From Acidobacteriota bacterium (lineage in GTDB: Bacteria; Acidobacteriota; Vicinamibacteria; Vicinamibacterales; Vicinamibacteraceae), in NCBI GenBank assembly GCA_013695405.1, contig JACDAO010000113.1, forward strand, positions 1 through 7,963: a DNA stretch of 7,963 nucleotides. The letters run 5' to 3'. Below are positions 1 to 5,570 of the stretch, piece after piece; the first letter of the stretch is position 1; every line of letters starts with the position of its first letter. Position numbers and translations under genes: made by a program. The notes below the pieces were generated by a model that saw only the letters and a list, made by a program, of their open reading frames with translations, searched no databases and was not told the DNA's origin.

Positions 1-210
1 GTCATTGCCACCGGCGTCGCCGCAGGTCAGGCTCGTGACGCCGGTCACGCCTACGCCACCGAACTCAAGGTGCTGGCACTGCACGGACTGCTGCACCTGC
101 TCGGCTACGACCACGAGGCCGACGGCGGCGAGATGGCCCGCGCCGAAGGTCGCCTGCGCCGCAAGGGCGGCCTGCCGCGCGGGCTGATCGAGCGGGCCGC
201 GGCGCCATGA
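1..210 (+). CDS. ybeY: Endoribonuclease YbeY (16S rRNA maturation), 3' end only
   Basis: The window opens inside this gene in frame 1, and the last 69 residues are visible before the TGA at 208-210. The signature zinc-binding motif [11 protein letters not shown] lies at visible residues 28-38. Its three histidines (28, 32, 38) are the metal ligands known for the YbeY/UPF0054 family, and a conserved-type methionine follows at residue 45 (GEMARAEG). YbeY is a single-strand-specific metallo-endoribonuclease that takes part in 16S rRNA 3'-end processing and ribosome quality control in the cytoplasm. The N-terminal half lies outside the window. The stop codon overlaps the next start in an ATGA, so the next gene is probably translationally coupled. 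The tail after the motif is short and basic (RLRRKGG), which is ordinary for the family. Identification rests on the motif and on the neighbouring CorC-like and era genes, a familiar association. Confidence 0.93.
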   Translation, partial: VIATGVAAGQARDAGHAYATELKVLALHGLLHLLGYDHEADGGEMARAEGRLRRKGGLPRGLIERAAAP

Positions 211-1439
211 TCCCGCTGGCCGTCTTCCTGCTGGCATGCGCCGCGATTTACCTCGGGACGATCCTGGCGGCCTTCAGCGCGCTGATGCGGTTTTCGCTGC
301 GGATGCTCGCCGAGAGCCACTCCGGGCCGCGCGACCTGCTGACCGGGTTCCTCGAGGATCCGCCGGCGCTGTTCTTCCCGGCGCGCGTGCTGCTCGGCAT
401 CGTCACCGTGCTGGTCGCGGTGCTGCTGGCGCAGGTGCTCGGCGTCGGACGGACGCCGCAGGGGATCTGGATCTTCCTGGTGTCGCTGATCGCCTTCGTG
501 TTCCTGTGCTTCCTGCTGGTGCCGCAGGTGCTGGTGCGCACGCAGCCGCAGACGGTGCTCGAAGTGCTGCTGCCGTCGTTCGTCGTGGTGGCGCGCGCGT
601 TCGCACCGCTGACGCGGATGGTCGCCGGCAGCAACGGCGCCGACCGCCGCGACGGCGACGAACAGCAGACCGAGGACGTCAGCACCGCCACGCCGGCCGA
701 CAGCACCGAACCGGACGAGGAGCCGGAGGATGACGCCCGCGAGCTGTTCCGATCACTGGTCGAATTCCAGGATCGCCTGGTGCGCGAGGTGATGACGCCG
801 CGACCGGACATCGTCGGCATCCGCGTCGGCGCGACGCTCGGCGCGCTCAGGGCCAGGCTGCGCGAGTCGGAGTACTCGCGGTTGCTGGTCTACCGCGACA
901 GCCTCGACGACGTCGCGGGCTTCGTCCACATGAAGGACGTCTTCCTCAAGGGCGACGGCCGTGCCGACGACGACACGTTCGAGGCGCTGGTACGCCCGGC
1001 GCACGTGGTCCCCGAGACCAAGCGGGTGCCGGCGCTGCTCAAGGAGTTCCAGCGCAACCAGACCCAGGCGGCGCTGGTGGTCGACGAATACGGCGGCACC
1101 GCCGGTATGGTCACGGTCGAGGATCTGCTCGAAGAACTGGTCGGCGAGATTCGCGACGAGTACGACGTCGAGGCCGATCCGATCGTCGAGGAGCCCGACG
1201 ACACCTGGGTGTTCAGCGCCAAGGTCGACATCGACGAGTTGACCGAGCGGCTCGGGGTCGAGATCGAGCGGGAAGGCTTCGAGACGATTGGTGGGTACCT
1301 GATGAGCCGGATCGGCCGGGTCCCGGCGATTGGCGAGCACGTCAGCGAAGACGGGCTGGACATCGAGGTGCTCGAGGCGGAGCGCCGGCGCATCCTCAAG
1401 GTCCGCGTCAAGCGGTTGCTGGTGGTCGGCGAGGACTAG
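207..1439 (+). CDS. CorC/HlyC-family CBS-domain membrane protein (probable Mg2+/Co2+ export or homeostasis)
   Basis: This is a 410-residue protein. The N-terminal part (residues about 1-140) has roughly four hydrophobic segments, near 3-25, 61-80, 87-110 and 117-138, matching a DUF21/CNNM-type membrane domain but divergent in sequence. Residues 141-180 form a very acidic, low-complexity linker (about 15 Asp/Glu). A paired CBS module follows: [10 protein letters not shown] at 192-201 opens CBS1, HMKDVF lies at 241-246, and the family signature [20 protein letters not shown] lies at 291-310 in CBS2. Residues about 325-405 look like the C-terminal CorC_HlyC domain. Relatives are implicated in divalent-cation efflux, with the CBS pair binding nucleotides, but substrate and direction are not shown here. 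The ATG is chosen because it overlaps the ybeY stop (ATGA) and begins directly with the first membrane segment. No good Shine-Dalgarno sequence is visible, consistent with coupling. The era ATG follows 2 bases after the stop. The family call is firm; the transported ion is inferred. Confidence 0.9.
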   Translation: MIPLAVFLLACAAIYLGTILAAFSALMRFSLRMLAESHSGPRDLLTGFLEDPPALFFPARVLLGIVTVLVAVLLAQVLGVGRTPQGIWIFLVSLIAFVFLCFLLVPQVLVRTQPQTVLEVLLPSFVVVARAFAPLTRMVAGSNGADRRDGDEQQTEDVSTATPADSTEPDEEPEDDARELFRSLVEFQDRLVREVMTPRPDIVGIRVGATLGALRARLRESEYSRLLVYRDSLDDVAGFVHMKDVFLKGDGRADDDTFEALVRPAHVVPETKRVPALLKEFQRNQTQAALVVDEYGGTAGMVTVEDLLEELVGEIRDEYDVEADPIVEEPDDTWVFSAKVDIDELTERLGVEIEREGFETIGGYLMSRIGRVPAIGEHVSEDGLDIEVLEAERRRILKVRVKRLLVVGED

Positions 1440-1441
1440 GC

Positions 1442-2341
1442 ATGCGATCCGGATTCGTCGCGCTGCTCGGGCGGCCCAACGCCGGCAAGTCGACGCTGCT
1501 CAACCGCATGGTCGGTGCGCACCTGGCGATCGTCTCGAACAAGCCGCAGACCACACGCACCCGGATTCTCGGCGCCCGCAACGTGCCCGAGGGGCAGCTG
1601 CTGTTCCTGGACACGCCGGGCGTGCACCGGCCGCTGCACCGCATGAACGTCCGGATGGTCGACGCGGCGATCGCGGCGGCGCGTGAGGCCGACGTGGTGG
1701 CGCTGGTGGTCGACGCCTCCGAGAGCACCGGCCGCGGCACCGAGTACCTGATCGGGTTGCTGTCACAGCTCCATGCCCCGGTGGTGCTGGTGCTGAACAA
1801 GATCGACCGGATGAAGAAGCACGTGCTGCTGCCGGTGGTCGAGTGGTTCAGCCGTCAGCACGCCTTTGCCGACATCGTCCCGGTGTCGGCTGCCACCGGA
1901 GACAACGTCGATCGGCTCGAGCAGGTGCTGCTGTCGCACCTGCCCGAGGGCCCGCCGCTGTATCCGGACGACTACCTGACCGACCAGCCCGCCCGGGTCC
2001 TGGCCGCCGAGATGGTCCGCGAGCAGGTGCTGGCCCTGACCCGGGCCGAACTGCCGTTCTCCACCGCGGTGACCGTGGACCGCTACGAAGAGCCGCAGGA
2101 CGAGGACGCGCCGCTGGTGATCTACTGCTCGATCCTGGTCGAGGAGCCGTCCCAGAAGCCGATCATCCTCGGCCACGGCGGCGCGATGATCAAGGCAATC
2201 GGCACCGCCGCGCGCACCCGGATCGAGGCGTTCTTCGAGCGCCGGGTCTACCTCGATCTGCACGTCAAGGTGCGTGGGGACTGGCGCGAGAACGACCGGA
2301 TGCTCGACGACCTCGGGCTCCCGAAGCGCAAGGGTTCGTAG
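1442..2341 (+). CDS. era: GTPase Era (30S ribosomal subunit assembly)
   Basis: The protein has 299 residues, the normal Era length. The GTPase motifs are in order: G1 GRPNAGKS at 10-17, the G2 region QTTRTR at 36-41, G3 DTPG at 57-60, G4 NKID at 119-122 and G5 SAAT at 149-152. A C-terminal KH RNA-binding domain carries GHGGAMIKAIG at 244-254, and the family tail WRENDRMLDDLGL lies at 281-293. Era binds near the 3' end of 16S rRNA and acts as a checkpoint in small-subunit maturation, peripherally associated with the inner membrane in studied bacteria. The start ATG sits 2 bases after the CorC-like stop, and MRSGFVALLGRPN is the expected beginning. Era next to YbeY is functionally coherent because both act on the 16S 3' end. 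All key GTP-binding residues are present, and nothing suggests truncation. The gene ends directly at the inverted-repeat region, where this transcript may end or be processed. Confidence 0.97.
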   Translation: MRSGFVALLGRPNAGKSTLLNRMVGAHLAIVSNKPQTTRTRILGARNVPEGQLLFLDTPGVHRPLHRMNVRMVDAAIAAAREADVVALVVDASESTGRGTEYLIGLLSQLHAPVVLVLNKIDRMKKHVLLPVVEWFSRQHAFADIVPVSAATGDNVDRLEQVLLSHLPEGPPLYPDDYLTDQPARVLAAEMVREQVLALTRAELPFSTAVTVDRYEEPQDEDAPLVIYCSILVEEPSQKPIILGHGGAMIKAIGTAARTRIEAFFERRVYLDLHVKVRGDWRENDRMLDDLGLPKRKGS

Positions 2342-2361
2342 CCGTCGGACCTGTCCGACGG
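2342..2361. repeat. Perfect inverted repeat immediately after the era stop
   Basis: The arms CCGTCGGAC (2342-2350) and GTCCGACGG (2353-2361) pair perfectly around a CT centre. As RNA this folds as an 8-bp stem with a CCTG tetraloop. It starts on the base after the era stop codon and has no following U-run. It could therefore be a factor-dependent or weak terminator, an mRNA 3'-end stabilising hairpin, or a DNA operator-like dyad. The core CGGAC-NN-GTCCG recurs in the next dyad. Confidence 0.8.
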
Positions 2362-2371
2362 TGACCGCGGT

Positions 2372-2391
2372 GCGCCGGACAAGTCCGGCGC
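2372..2391. repeat. Second perfect inverted repeat sharing the CGGAC-NN-GTCCG core
   Basis: The arms GCGCCGGAC (2372-2380) and GTCCGGCGC (2383-2391) are perfect complements around an AA centre. The inner core is the same as in the dyad at 2342-2361, and the two cores (2346-2357 and 2376-2387) are offset by exactly 30 bp, about three helical turns. The right arm also forms the start of the first 24-bp tandem unit. No T-tract follows, so a classical terminator is unlikely. A paired operator, or part of a dispersed palindromic repeat family, are both possible. Confidence 0.8.
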
Positions 2392-2443
2392 CTACGCCCG
2401 GCCATGGTCTGGCGCCTACGCCCGGCCATGGTCCGGCGCCTAC
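2383..2443. repeat. 24-bp tandem repeat, two full copies plus one partial
   Basis: Unit 1 (2383-2406) and unit 2 (2407-2430) are 24 bases each and match at 23 positions; the only difference is C versus T at unit position 4. Each begins GTCYGGCGCCTACG and ends CCCGGCCATG. A third copy keeps the first 13 bases (2431-2443, GTCCGGCGCCTAC) and then diverges. A degenerate fourth trace may run from 2453 to 2474 (GTTCGGCGCCT at its start, CATG at its end). Each unit contains the palindrome GGCGCC, and the unit junction creates CCATGG. The repeat begins with the right arm of the preceding dyad, so dyad and tandem array look like one composite element. Confidence 0.85.
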
Positions 2444-2472
2444 CAGGTGGGAGTTCGGCGCCTCCTTCCGCA

Positions 2473-2481
2473 TGCTATGTT
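2473..2481 (+). promoter_or_regulatory. Candidate extended -10 promoter upstream of mgtE
   Basis: TGCTATGTT fits the extended -10 pattern TGnTATnnT, with the hexamer TATGTT at 2476-2481. The spaced -35 position (about 2454-2459, TTCGGC) is poor, which extended -10 promoters tolerate. It is one of very few AT-leaning spots in this high-GC interval. It would start transcription near 2488, leaving a leader of about 55 bases to the mgtE ATG. That is far too short for an M-box magnesium riboswitch. The call rests on motif match and position only. Confidence 0.4.
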
Positions 2482-2541
2482 CAGCAGTCCTGCGTAGGCC
2501 GCGACGTCGTGGTGACGTCGCCCGGTCGCGCCCCAGCCGCC

Positions 2542-3912
2542 ATGCCGCAGCGCAAACTCGACGTCGTGCTGGCTTCGGTCAAGCGGCTTATCCGCGTCGG
2601 CGCCAACGCCAATCTGCTGAATCTGCTGCAGAAGCAGCATCCGGCCGACCTGGCCGAGGTGTTCGGCGAGCTGCCCGATCGCGAGCGCCAGACCGCGTTC
2701 AACGTGCTGGTCGAGCGTCATCCGCGGCACGCGATGGAGGCGCTCAGCGAGCTCGGGCCGCAGGTTGGCGCGGCGCTGCTCGAGGACCGCTCGCCTGAGG
2801 AGATCGCGCGCTTCGTCCAGGAACTCGAGTCCGACGACGCGGCGGCCATCATCGAGGCGCTGCCCGAGGACCTGTCGAGCAGCGTGCTCGACCTGATGCG
2901 CGGCAAGCAGGACACCGAAGTCGAGAACCTGCTCGAGTTCCCCGAGTACACCGCCGGGCGCATCATGAACCCCAACGTCTTCGCCCTGGCCGAAGACCTG
3001 ACGGTGGGCGAGGCGGTCACCGAGCTGCAGTCGGCGCGCGACGTCGAGATGGTTTTCTACCTGTACACGGTGGACGACCGTCGGCACCTGGTGGGCGTGA
3101 CCTCGCTGCGGCGGCTGCTGCTGGTGGCGCCCGAGACCCCGCTCAAGCGGATCGCCGACGGCGAAGTGCTCAGCGTCCGCGTCGACACCGATCAGGAGGA
3201 GGTGGCGCGGCAGGTCGCGTCGTACAACCTGCTGGCGATCCCGGTGGTCGACCTGTCCAACAAGCTGGTCGGCGTGATCACGGTCGACGACGTGATCGAC
3301 GTCATCAAGGACGAGGCCACCGAGGACATCTACCGGCTGGCCGGCATCTCGAGCGACGACAGCGTGTTCGCCCCGGCCTCGAGTTCGCTGCGCAAGCGGC
3401 TGCCGTGGCTGTACGTCAACCTGGTCACGGCCTTTCTGGCCGCGGCGGTGGTCAAGGTGTTCGAGAGCACCATCAGTCAGGCGACCGCGCTGGCCGTGTT
3501 CATGCCGGTGGTCGCCGGAATGGGCGGCAACGCCGGCACCCAGACGCTGACCGTGATCGTCCGCGGTATCGCCCTCGGCGAACTCAGCTTTGTCAACTCA
3601 CGCAAGGCGCTCGTCAAGGAGGCGCTGGTTGGCCTCGGCAACGGCTTCGGCCTCGGGGTGGTCGCCGCGGCGGCCGCCTGGATCATCCAGGGCGACTTCT
3701 GGCTCGGGCTGATTCTCGGCCTGGCGATGGTCATCAACATGTTCGTCGCGGCGACCGCGGGCACGCTGGTGCCGCTCGGGCTGCGGGCGCTCAAGATCGA
3801 CCCGGCGCTGGCCTCCTCGGTGTTCATCACCACACTGACTGACGTCTTCGGGTTCCTGGCCTTCCTCGGACTGGGCACGGTGTTCCTGAAGTATCTCGTC
3901 AGGGCAGGGTAG
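2542..3912 (+). CDS. mgtE: Magnesium transporter MgtE
   Basis: The protein has 456 residues from this ATG, the usual MgtE length. Residues about 20-135 form the helical MgtE N domain (KQHPADLAEV at 31-40). A CBS pair follows at about 138-260, beginning EYTAGRIMNPN at 135-145 and including KLVGVITVDDVIDVIKDEAT at 241-260. The membrane domain of about five helices runs from RLPWLYVNLVTAFLAAAVV (286-304), through the signature AGMGGNAGTQTL (325-336), to the last helix with TTLTDVFGF at 430-438. Asp434 there matches the pore Asp essential for Mg2+ selectivity in characterised MgtE. MgtE is a Mg2+ channel of the inner membrane, gated shut by Mg2+ binding to its cytosolic N and CBS domains. The start is uncertain: ATG 2542 fits family length but has no clear Shine-Dalgarno sequence, GTG 2509 has a weak AGG 10 bases upstream, and the farther ATG 2404 lies in the tandem repeat. 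The gene is probably transcribed from its own promoter. Confidence 0.94.
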   Translation: MPQRKLDVVLASVKRLIRVGANANLLNLLQKQHPADLAEVFGELPDRERQTAFNVLVERHPRHAMEALSELGPQVGAALLEDRSPEEIARFVQELESDDAAAIIEALPEDLSSSVLDLMRGKQDTEVENLLEFPEYTAGRIMNPNVFALAEDLTVGEAVTELQSARDVEMVFYLYTVDDRRHLVGVTSLRRLLLVAPETPLKRIADGEVLSVRVDTDQEEVARQVASYNLLAIPVVDLSNKLVGVITVDDVIDVIKDEATEDIYRLAGISSDDSVFAPASSSLRKRLPWLYVNLVTAFLAAAVVKVFESTISQATALAVFMPVVAGMGGNAGTQTLTVIVRGIALGELSFVNSRKALVKEALVGLGNGFGLGVVAAAAAWIIQGDFWLGLILGLAMVINMFVAATAGTLVPLGLRALKIDPALASSVFITTLTDVFGFLAFLGLGTVFLKYLVRAG

Positions 3913-3915
3913 AAT
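3910..3915 (+). promoter_or_regulatory. Candidate -10 box for recO-glyQ-glyS, overlapping the mgtE stop
   Basis: TAGAAT matches TATAAT at five of six positions and uses the mgtE stop codon TAG (3910-3912) as its first half. A weak -35-like CTGAAG lies at 3886-3891, with an 18-bp spacer. Transcription would begin near 3922, about 8 bases before the recO ATG. The recO ATG also has no Shine-Dalgarno sequence (the preceding bases are ATTGGCCGG), which would fit a near-leaderless start. The motif may be coincidental, since its first half is simply the stop codon. Confidence 0.3.
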
Positions 3916-3929
3916 ACCGGATTGGCCGG

Positions 3930-4670
3930 ATGCCGCTGTTCACTGGCGAGGCGCTCGTGCTCCGCACCTATCGGCTCGGCGACGCCGATCGGCTTGTGGT
4001 GATGCTGACGCGCGAGCGGGGCAAGAAACGCGGTGTGGCCCGCGGGGCGGTGCGGTCGCGGCGGCGGTTCGGCGGTGCGCTGGAACCGTTCACGCACGTC
4101 AAGGTGGCGTACCAGGAGCGGGAACAGCGCGACCTGGTTCGGCTCGACTACGCCGACACGCTGCGGTCGCCGATGGCCGCCGGCGGCGATGGCTGCGCGT
4201 ACGCCAGCTACTTCGCCGATCTGCTGGACGAGTGGGCGCCCGAGAACGATCCCCAGGAACGGCTCTATCGGCTCGGGGTCGCGGTGCTCGAGGCGATGGC
4301 GGTGGGCGTCGATCCGGTGCGGCTGGCACGCTACTTCGAGTACTGGCTGTTGCGGCTGCAGGGCGTGTACCCGTCGATTCAGGCGTGCCCGCGCTGCGCG
4401 ACGCCCCTGGCGGCCGGAGCGGTGCTCGAGCCGCGCTCGCACTGGTTCCTGTGCCGCCACTGCGCGGCGCGCGAACAGGGCGTGCTGATGCCGCCGGCCG
4501 CACTGCGGTTTCTGGCCGAGGCCGGACAGGTCGCCCCGGGTGCCCTGGGCGGCGTGGACGTTCCCGGTGATGCGCTGGAGCAGCTGGCGTCGGCGCACCG
4601 CCTGTTGCTGGTTTGGCACCTCGACCGCGAGCCCCGTTCGGCTCGTGTGCTGCGTGAGATCAACTCGTGA
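3930..4670 (+). CDS. recO: DNA repair protein RecO
   Basis: The protein has 246 residues, the normal RecO length. The N-terminal OB-fold region (about 1-80) begins [20 protein letters not shown], the usual RecO opening, and includes the basic stretch [20 protein letters not shown] (30-49). The C-terminal helical domain carries a zinc-finger pattern with CPRC at 153-156 and CRHC at 175-178. RecO binds single-stranded DNA and SSB, anneals complementary strands and, with RecR, loads RecA onto SSB-coated gaps in the RecF pathway. Known RecO proteins have the zinc site in some lineages and lack it in others; here all four cysteines are intact. The ATG lies 17 bases after the mgtE stop and lacks a Shine-Dalgarno sequence. 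The stop overlaps the glyQ start as GTGA. Linkage to era on one side and glyQS on the other is a common bacterial arrangement. Confidence 0.94.
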   Translation: MPLFTGEALVLRTYRLGDADRLVVMLTRERGKKRGVARGAVRSRRRFGGALEPFTHVKVAYQEREQRDLVRLDYADTLRSPMAAGGDGCAYASYFADLLDEWAPENDPQERLYRLGVAVLEAMAVGVDPVRLARYFEYWLLRLQGVYPSIQACPRCATPLAAGAVLEPRSHWFLCRHCAAREQGVLMPPAALRFLAEAGQVAPGALGGVDVPGDALEQLASAHRLLLVWHLDREPRSARVLREINS

Positions 4671-5542
4671 CCTTTCAGGACCTCATCTTCAAGCTGTCGC
4701 AGTACTGGGCGGCGCAGGGCTGCCTGCTGCAACAGCCGCTCGACCTCGAGGTCGGGGCCGGTACCATGCATCCGGAGACCTTCCTGCGGGTGCTCGGACC
4801 GCAGCACTGGAACGTGGCCTACGTCCAGCCGTCGCGTCGTCCGGCCGACGGCCGCTTCGGCGAGAACCCCAACCGCCTGTACAAGCACCACCAGTTCCAG
4901 GTGATCCTCAAGCCGGCGCCCGACGAGGTCCAGTACTTGTACCTGCAGAGCCTCGAGGCCTGCGGCATCGACACCCGGGCCCATGACATCCGCTTCGAAG
5001 AGGACAACTGGGAGTCGCCGACGCTCGGGGCCTGGGGGATTGGCTGGCAGGTGCTGTTCGATGGGCTGGAAATTACGCAGTTCACGTACTTCCAGCAGGC
5101 CGGCGGCATCGAGCTGTCGCCCATCTCGGTCGAGCTGACCTACGGGCTCGAGCGCCTCGCGATGGTGCTGCAGAAGGTCACCAACGTGTACGACATGGAG
5201 TGGGCGCCGGGCGTCACCTATGGCGAGGTGCGGCATCGCGACGAAGTCGAGCAGTCGCGCTACGCCTTCGGGCAGGTCAGCCAGGCCCTCGATCAATTTG
5301 CCGCGTTCCACCGTGACCTGTTCGACCGTCATTTCGCGATGGGGCAGGCGCTGATTGCCGACGATCTCGTCCTGCCAGCGCTCGAGCACTGTTTGAAGTG
5401 CTCGCACCTGTTCAACACCCTGGACGCCAGCGGCGGTATCGGCGTCACCGAGCGCACCGCCTACATCCTGCGCGTCCGCCAGCTGGCTGTCGCGATCGCG
5501 CGGGCCTATGCCGGGGCCGACGTGCCCGCGGCCAGCGCCTGA
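4667..5542 (+). CDS. glyQ: Glycyl-tRNA synthetase alpha subunit
   Basis: The protein has 291 residues. Diagnostic class II alpha-subunit blocks are present: YWAAQGC (13-19), [19 protein letters not shown] (23-41), [19 protein letters not shown] (52-70), [19 protein letters not shown] (106-124), [12 protein letters not shown] (136-147), [10 protein letters not shown] (157-166) and [12 protein letters not shown] (260-271). With GlyS it forms the alpha2beta2 enzyme that charges tRNA-Gly, and the alpha subunit carries the aminoacylation active site. The start is the GTG at 4667, which overlaps the recO stop (GTGA). It puts TFQDLI at the very N-terminus, where the family's conserved block begins. 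Some usually conserved spots differ: RLYKHHQFQ where the E. coli protein, from memory, has RLQHYYQFQ, and [11 protein letters not shown] where it has DARKAISVTER. The active-site core appears intact. There is no room for a T-box leader, because the start lies inside the recO stop. Confidence 0.97.
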   Translation: MTFQDLIFKLSQYWAAQGCLLQQPLDLEVGAGTMHPETFLRVLGPQHWNVAYVQPSRRPADGRFGENPNRLYKHHQFQVILKPAPDEVQYLYLQSLEACGIDTRAHDIRFEEDNWESPTLGAWGIGWQVLFDGLEITQFTYFQQAGGIELSPISVELTYGLERLAMVLQKVTNVYDMEWAPGVTYGEVRHRDEVEQSRYAFGQVSQALDQFAAFHRDLFDRHFAMGQALIADDLVLPALEHCLKCSHLFNTLDASGGIGVTERTAYILRVRQLAVAIARAYAGADVPAASA

Positions 5543-5550
5543 CCACGCCC

Positions 5551-5557
5551 GGAGAGG
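5551..5557 (+). promoter_or_regulatory. Ribosome-binding site that sets the glyS start
   Basis: GGAGAGG in the 28-base glyQ-glyS gap is a good Shine-Dalgarno sequence, with the glyS ATG 13 bases downstream (slightly long spacing). It supports the start at 5571 over the in-frame ATG at 5508, which lies inside glyQ and would add 21 Pro/Arg-rich residues before the conserved N-terminus. Confidence 0.65.
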
Positions 5558-5570
5558 AATCGACCAACGG

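Larger units (their letters stand above)
2342..2541. other. 200-bp intergenic region between era and mgtE
   Basis: This is the only non-coding interval of any size in the window. From left to right it holds two perfect short inverted repeats (2342-2361 and 2372-2391), a 24-bp tandem repeat (2383-2443, with a degenerate trace to about 2474), a candidate extended -10 promoter (2473-2481) and a short leader to the mgtE start. The mgtE frame stays open upstream to an ATG at 2404. That extension would be translated from the tandem repeat and would lie upstream of the candidate promoter, so it is not treated as coding. I see no T-tract that would make either hairpin a classical intrinsic terminator, and no tRNA. 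Confidence 0.75.

Noticed and set aside
2342..2361. Classical intrinsic terminator after era
   Set aside because: The stem is perfect, but no T-tract follows on either strand, so only a hairpin is claimed.
2383..2443. CRISPR-like array
   Set aside because: The units are directly adjacent 24-bp tandem repeats with no spacers, and no cas genes are present.
2488..2541. M-box magnesium riboswitch ahead of mgtE
   Set aside because: The likely leader is only about 55 bases and shows no multi-helix architecture; an M-box needs well over 100 bases.
3477..4619. A 380-codon minus-strand open frame opposite mgtE and recO
   Set aside because: It spans the mgtE-recO junction antisense to both, with a low-complexity translation and no motif. 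It is explained by GC bias.
4640..4670. T-box leader controlling glyQS
   Set aside because: The glyQ start overlaps the recO stop codon, leaving no leader, and no T-box sequence is visible.
5508..5570. Upstream in-frame ATG for glyS inside glyQ
   Set aside because: It would add 21 Pro/Arg-rich residues before the conserved LLLEIGCEELPA block, while the ATG at 5571 has a good GGAGAGG site upstream.
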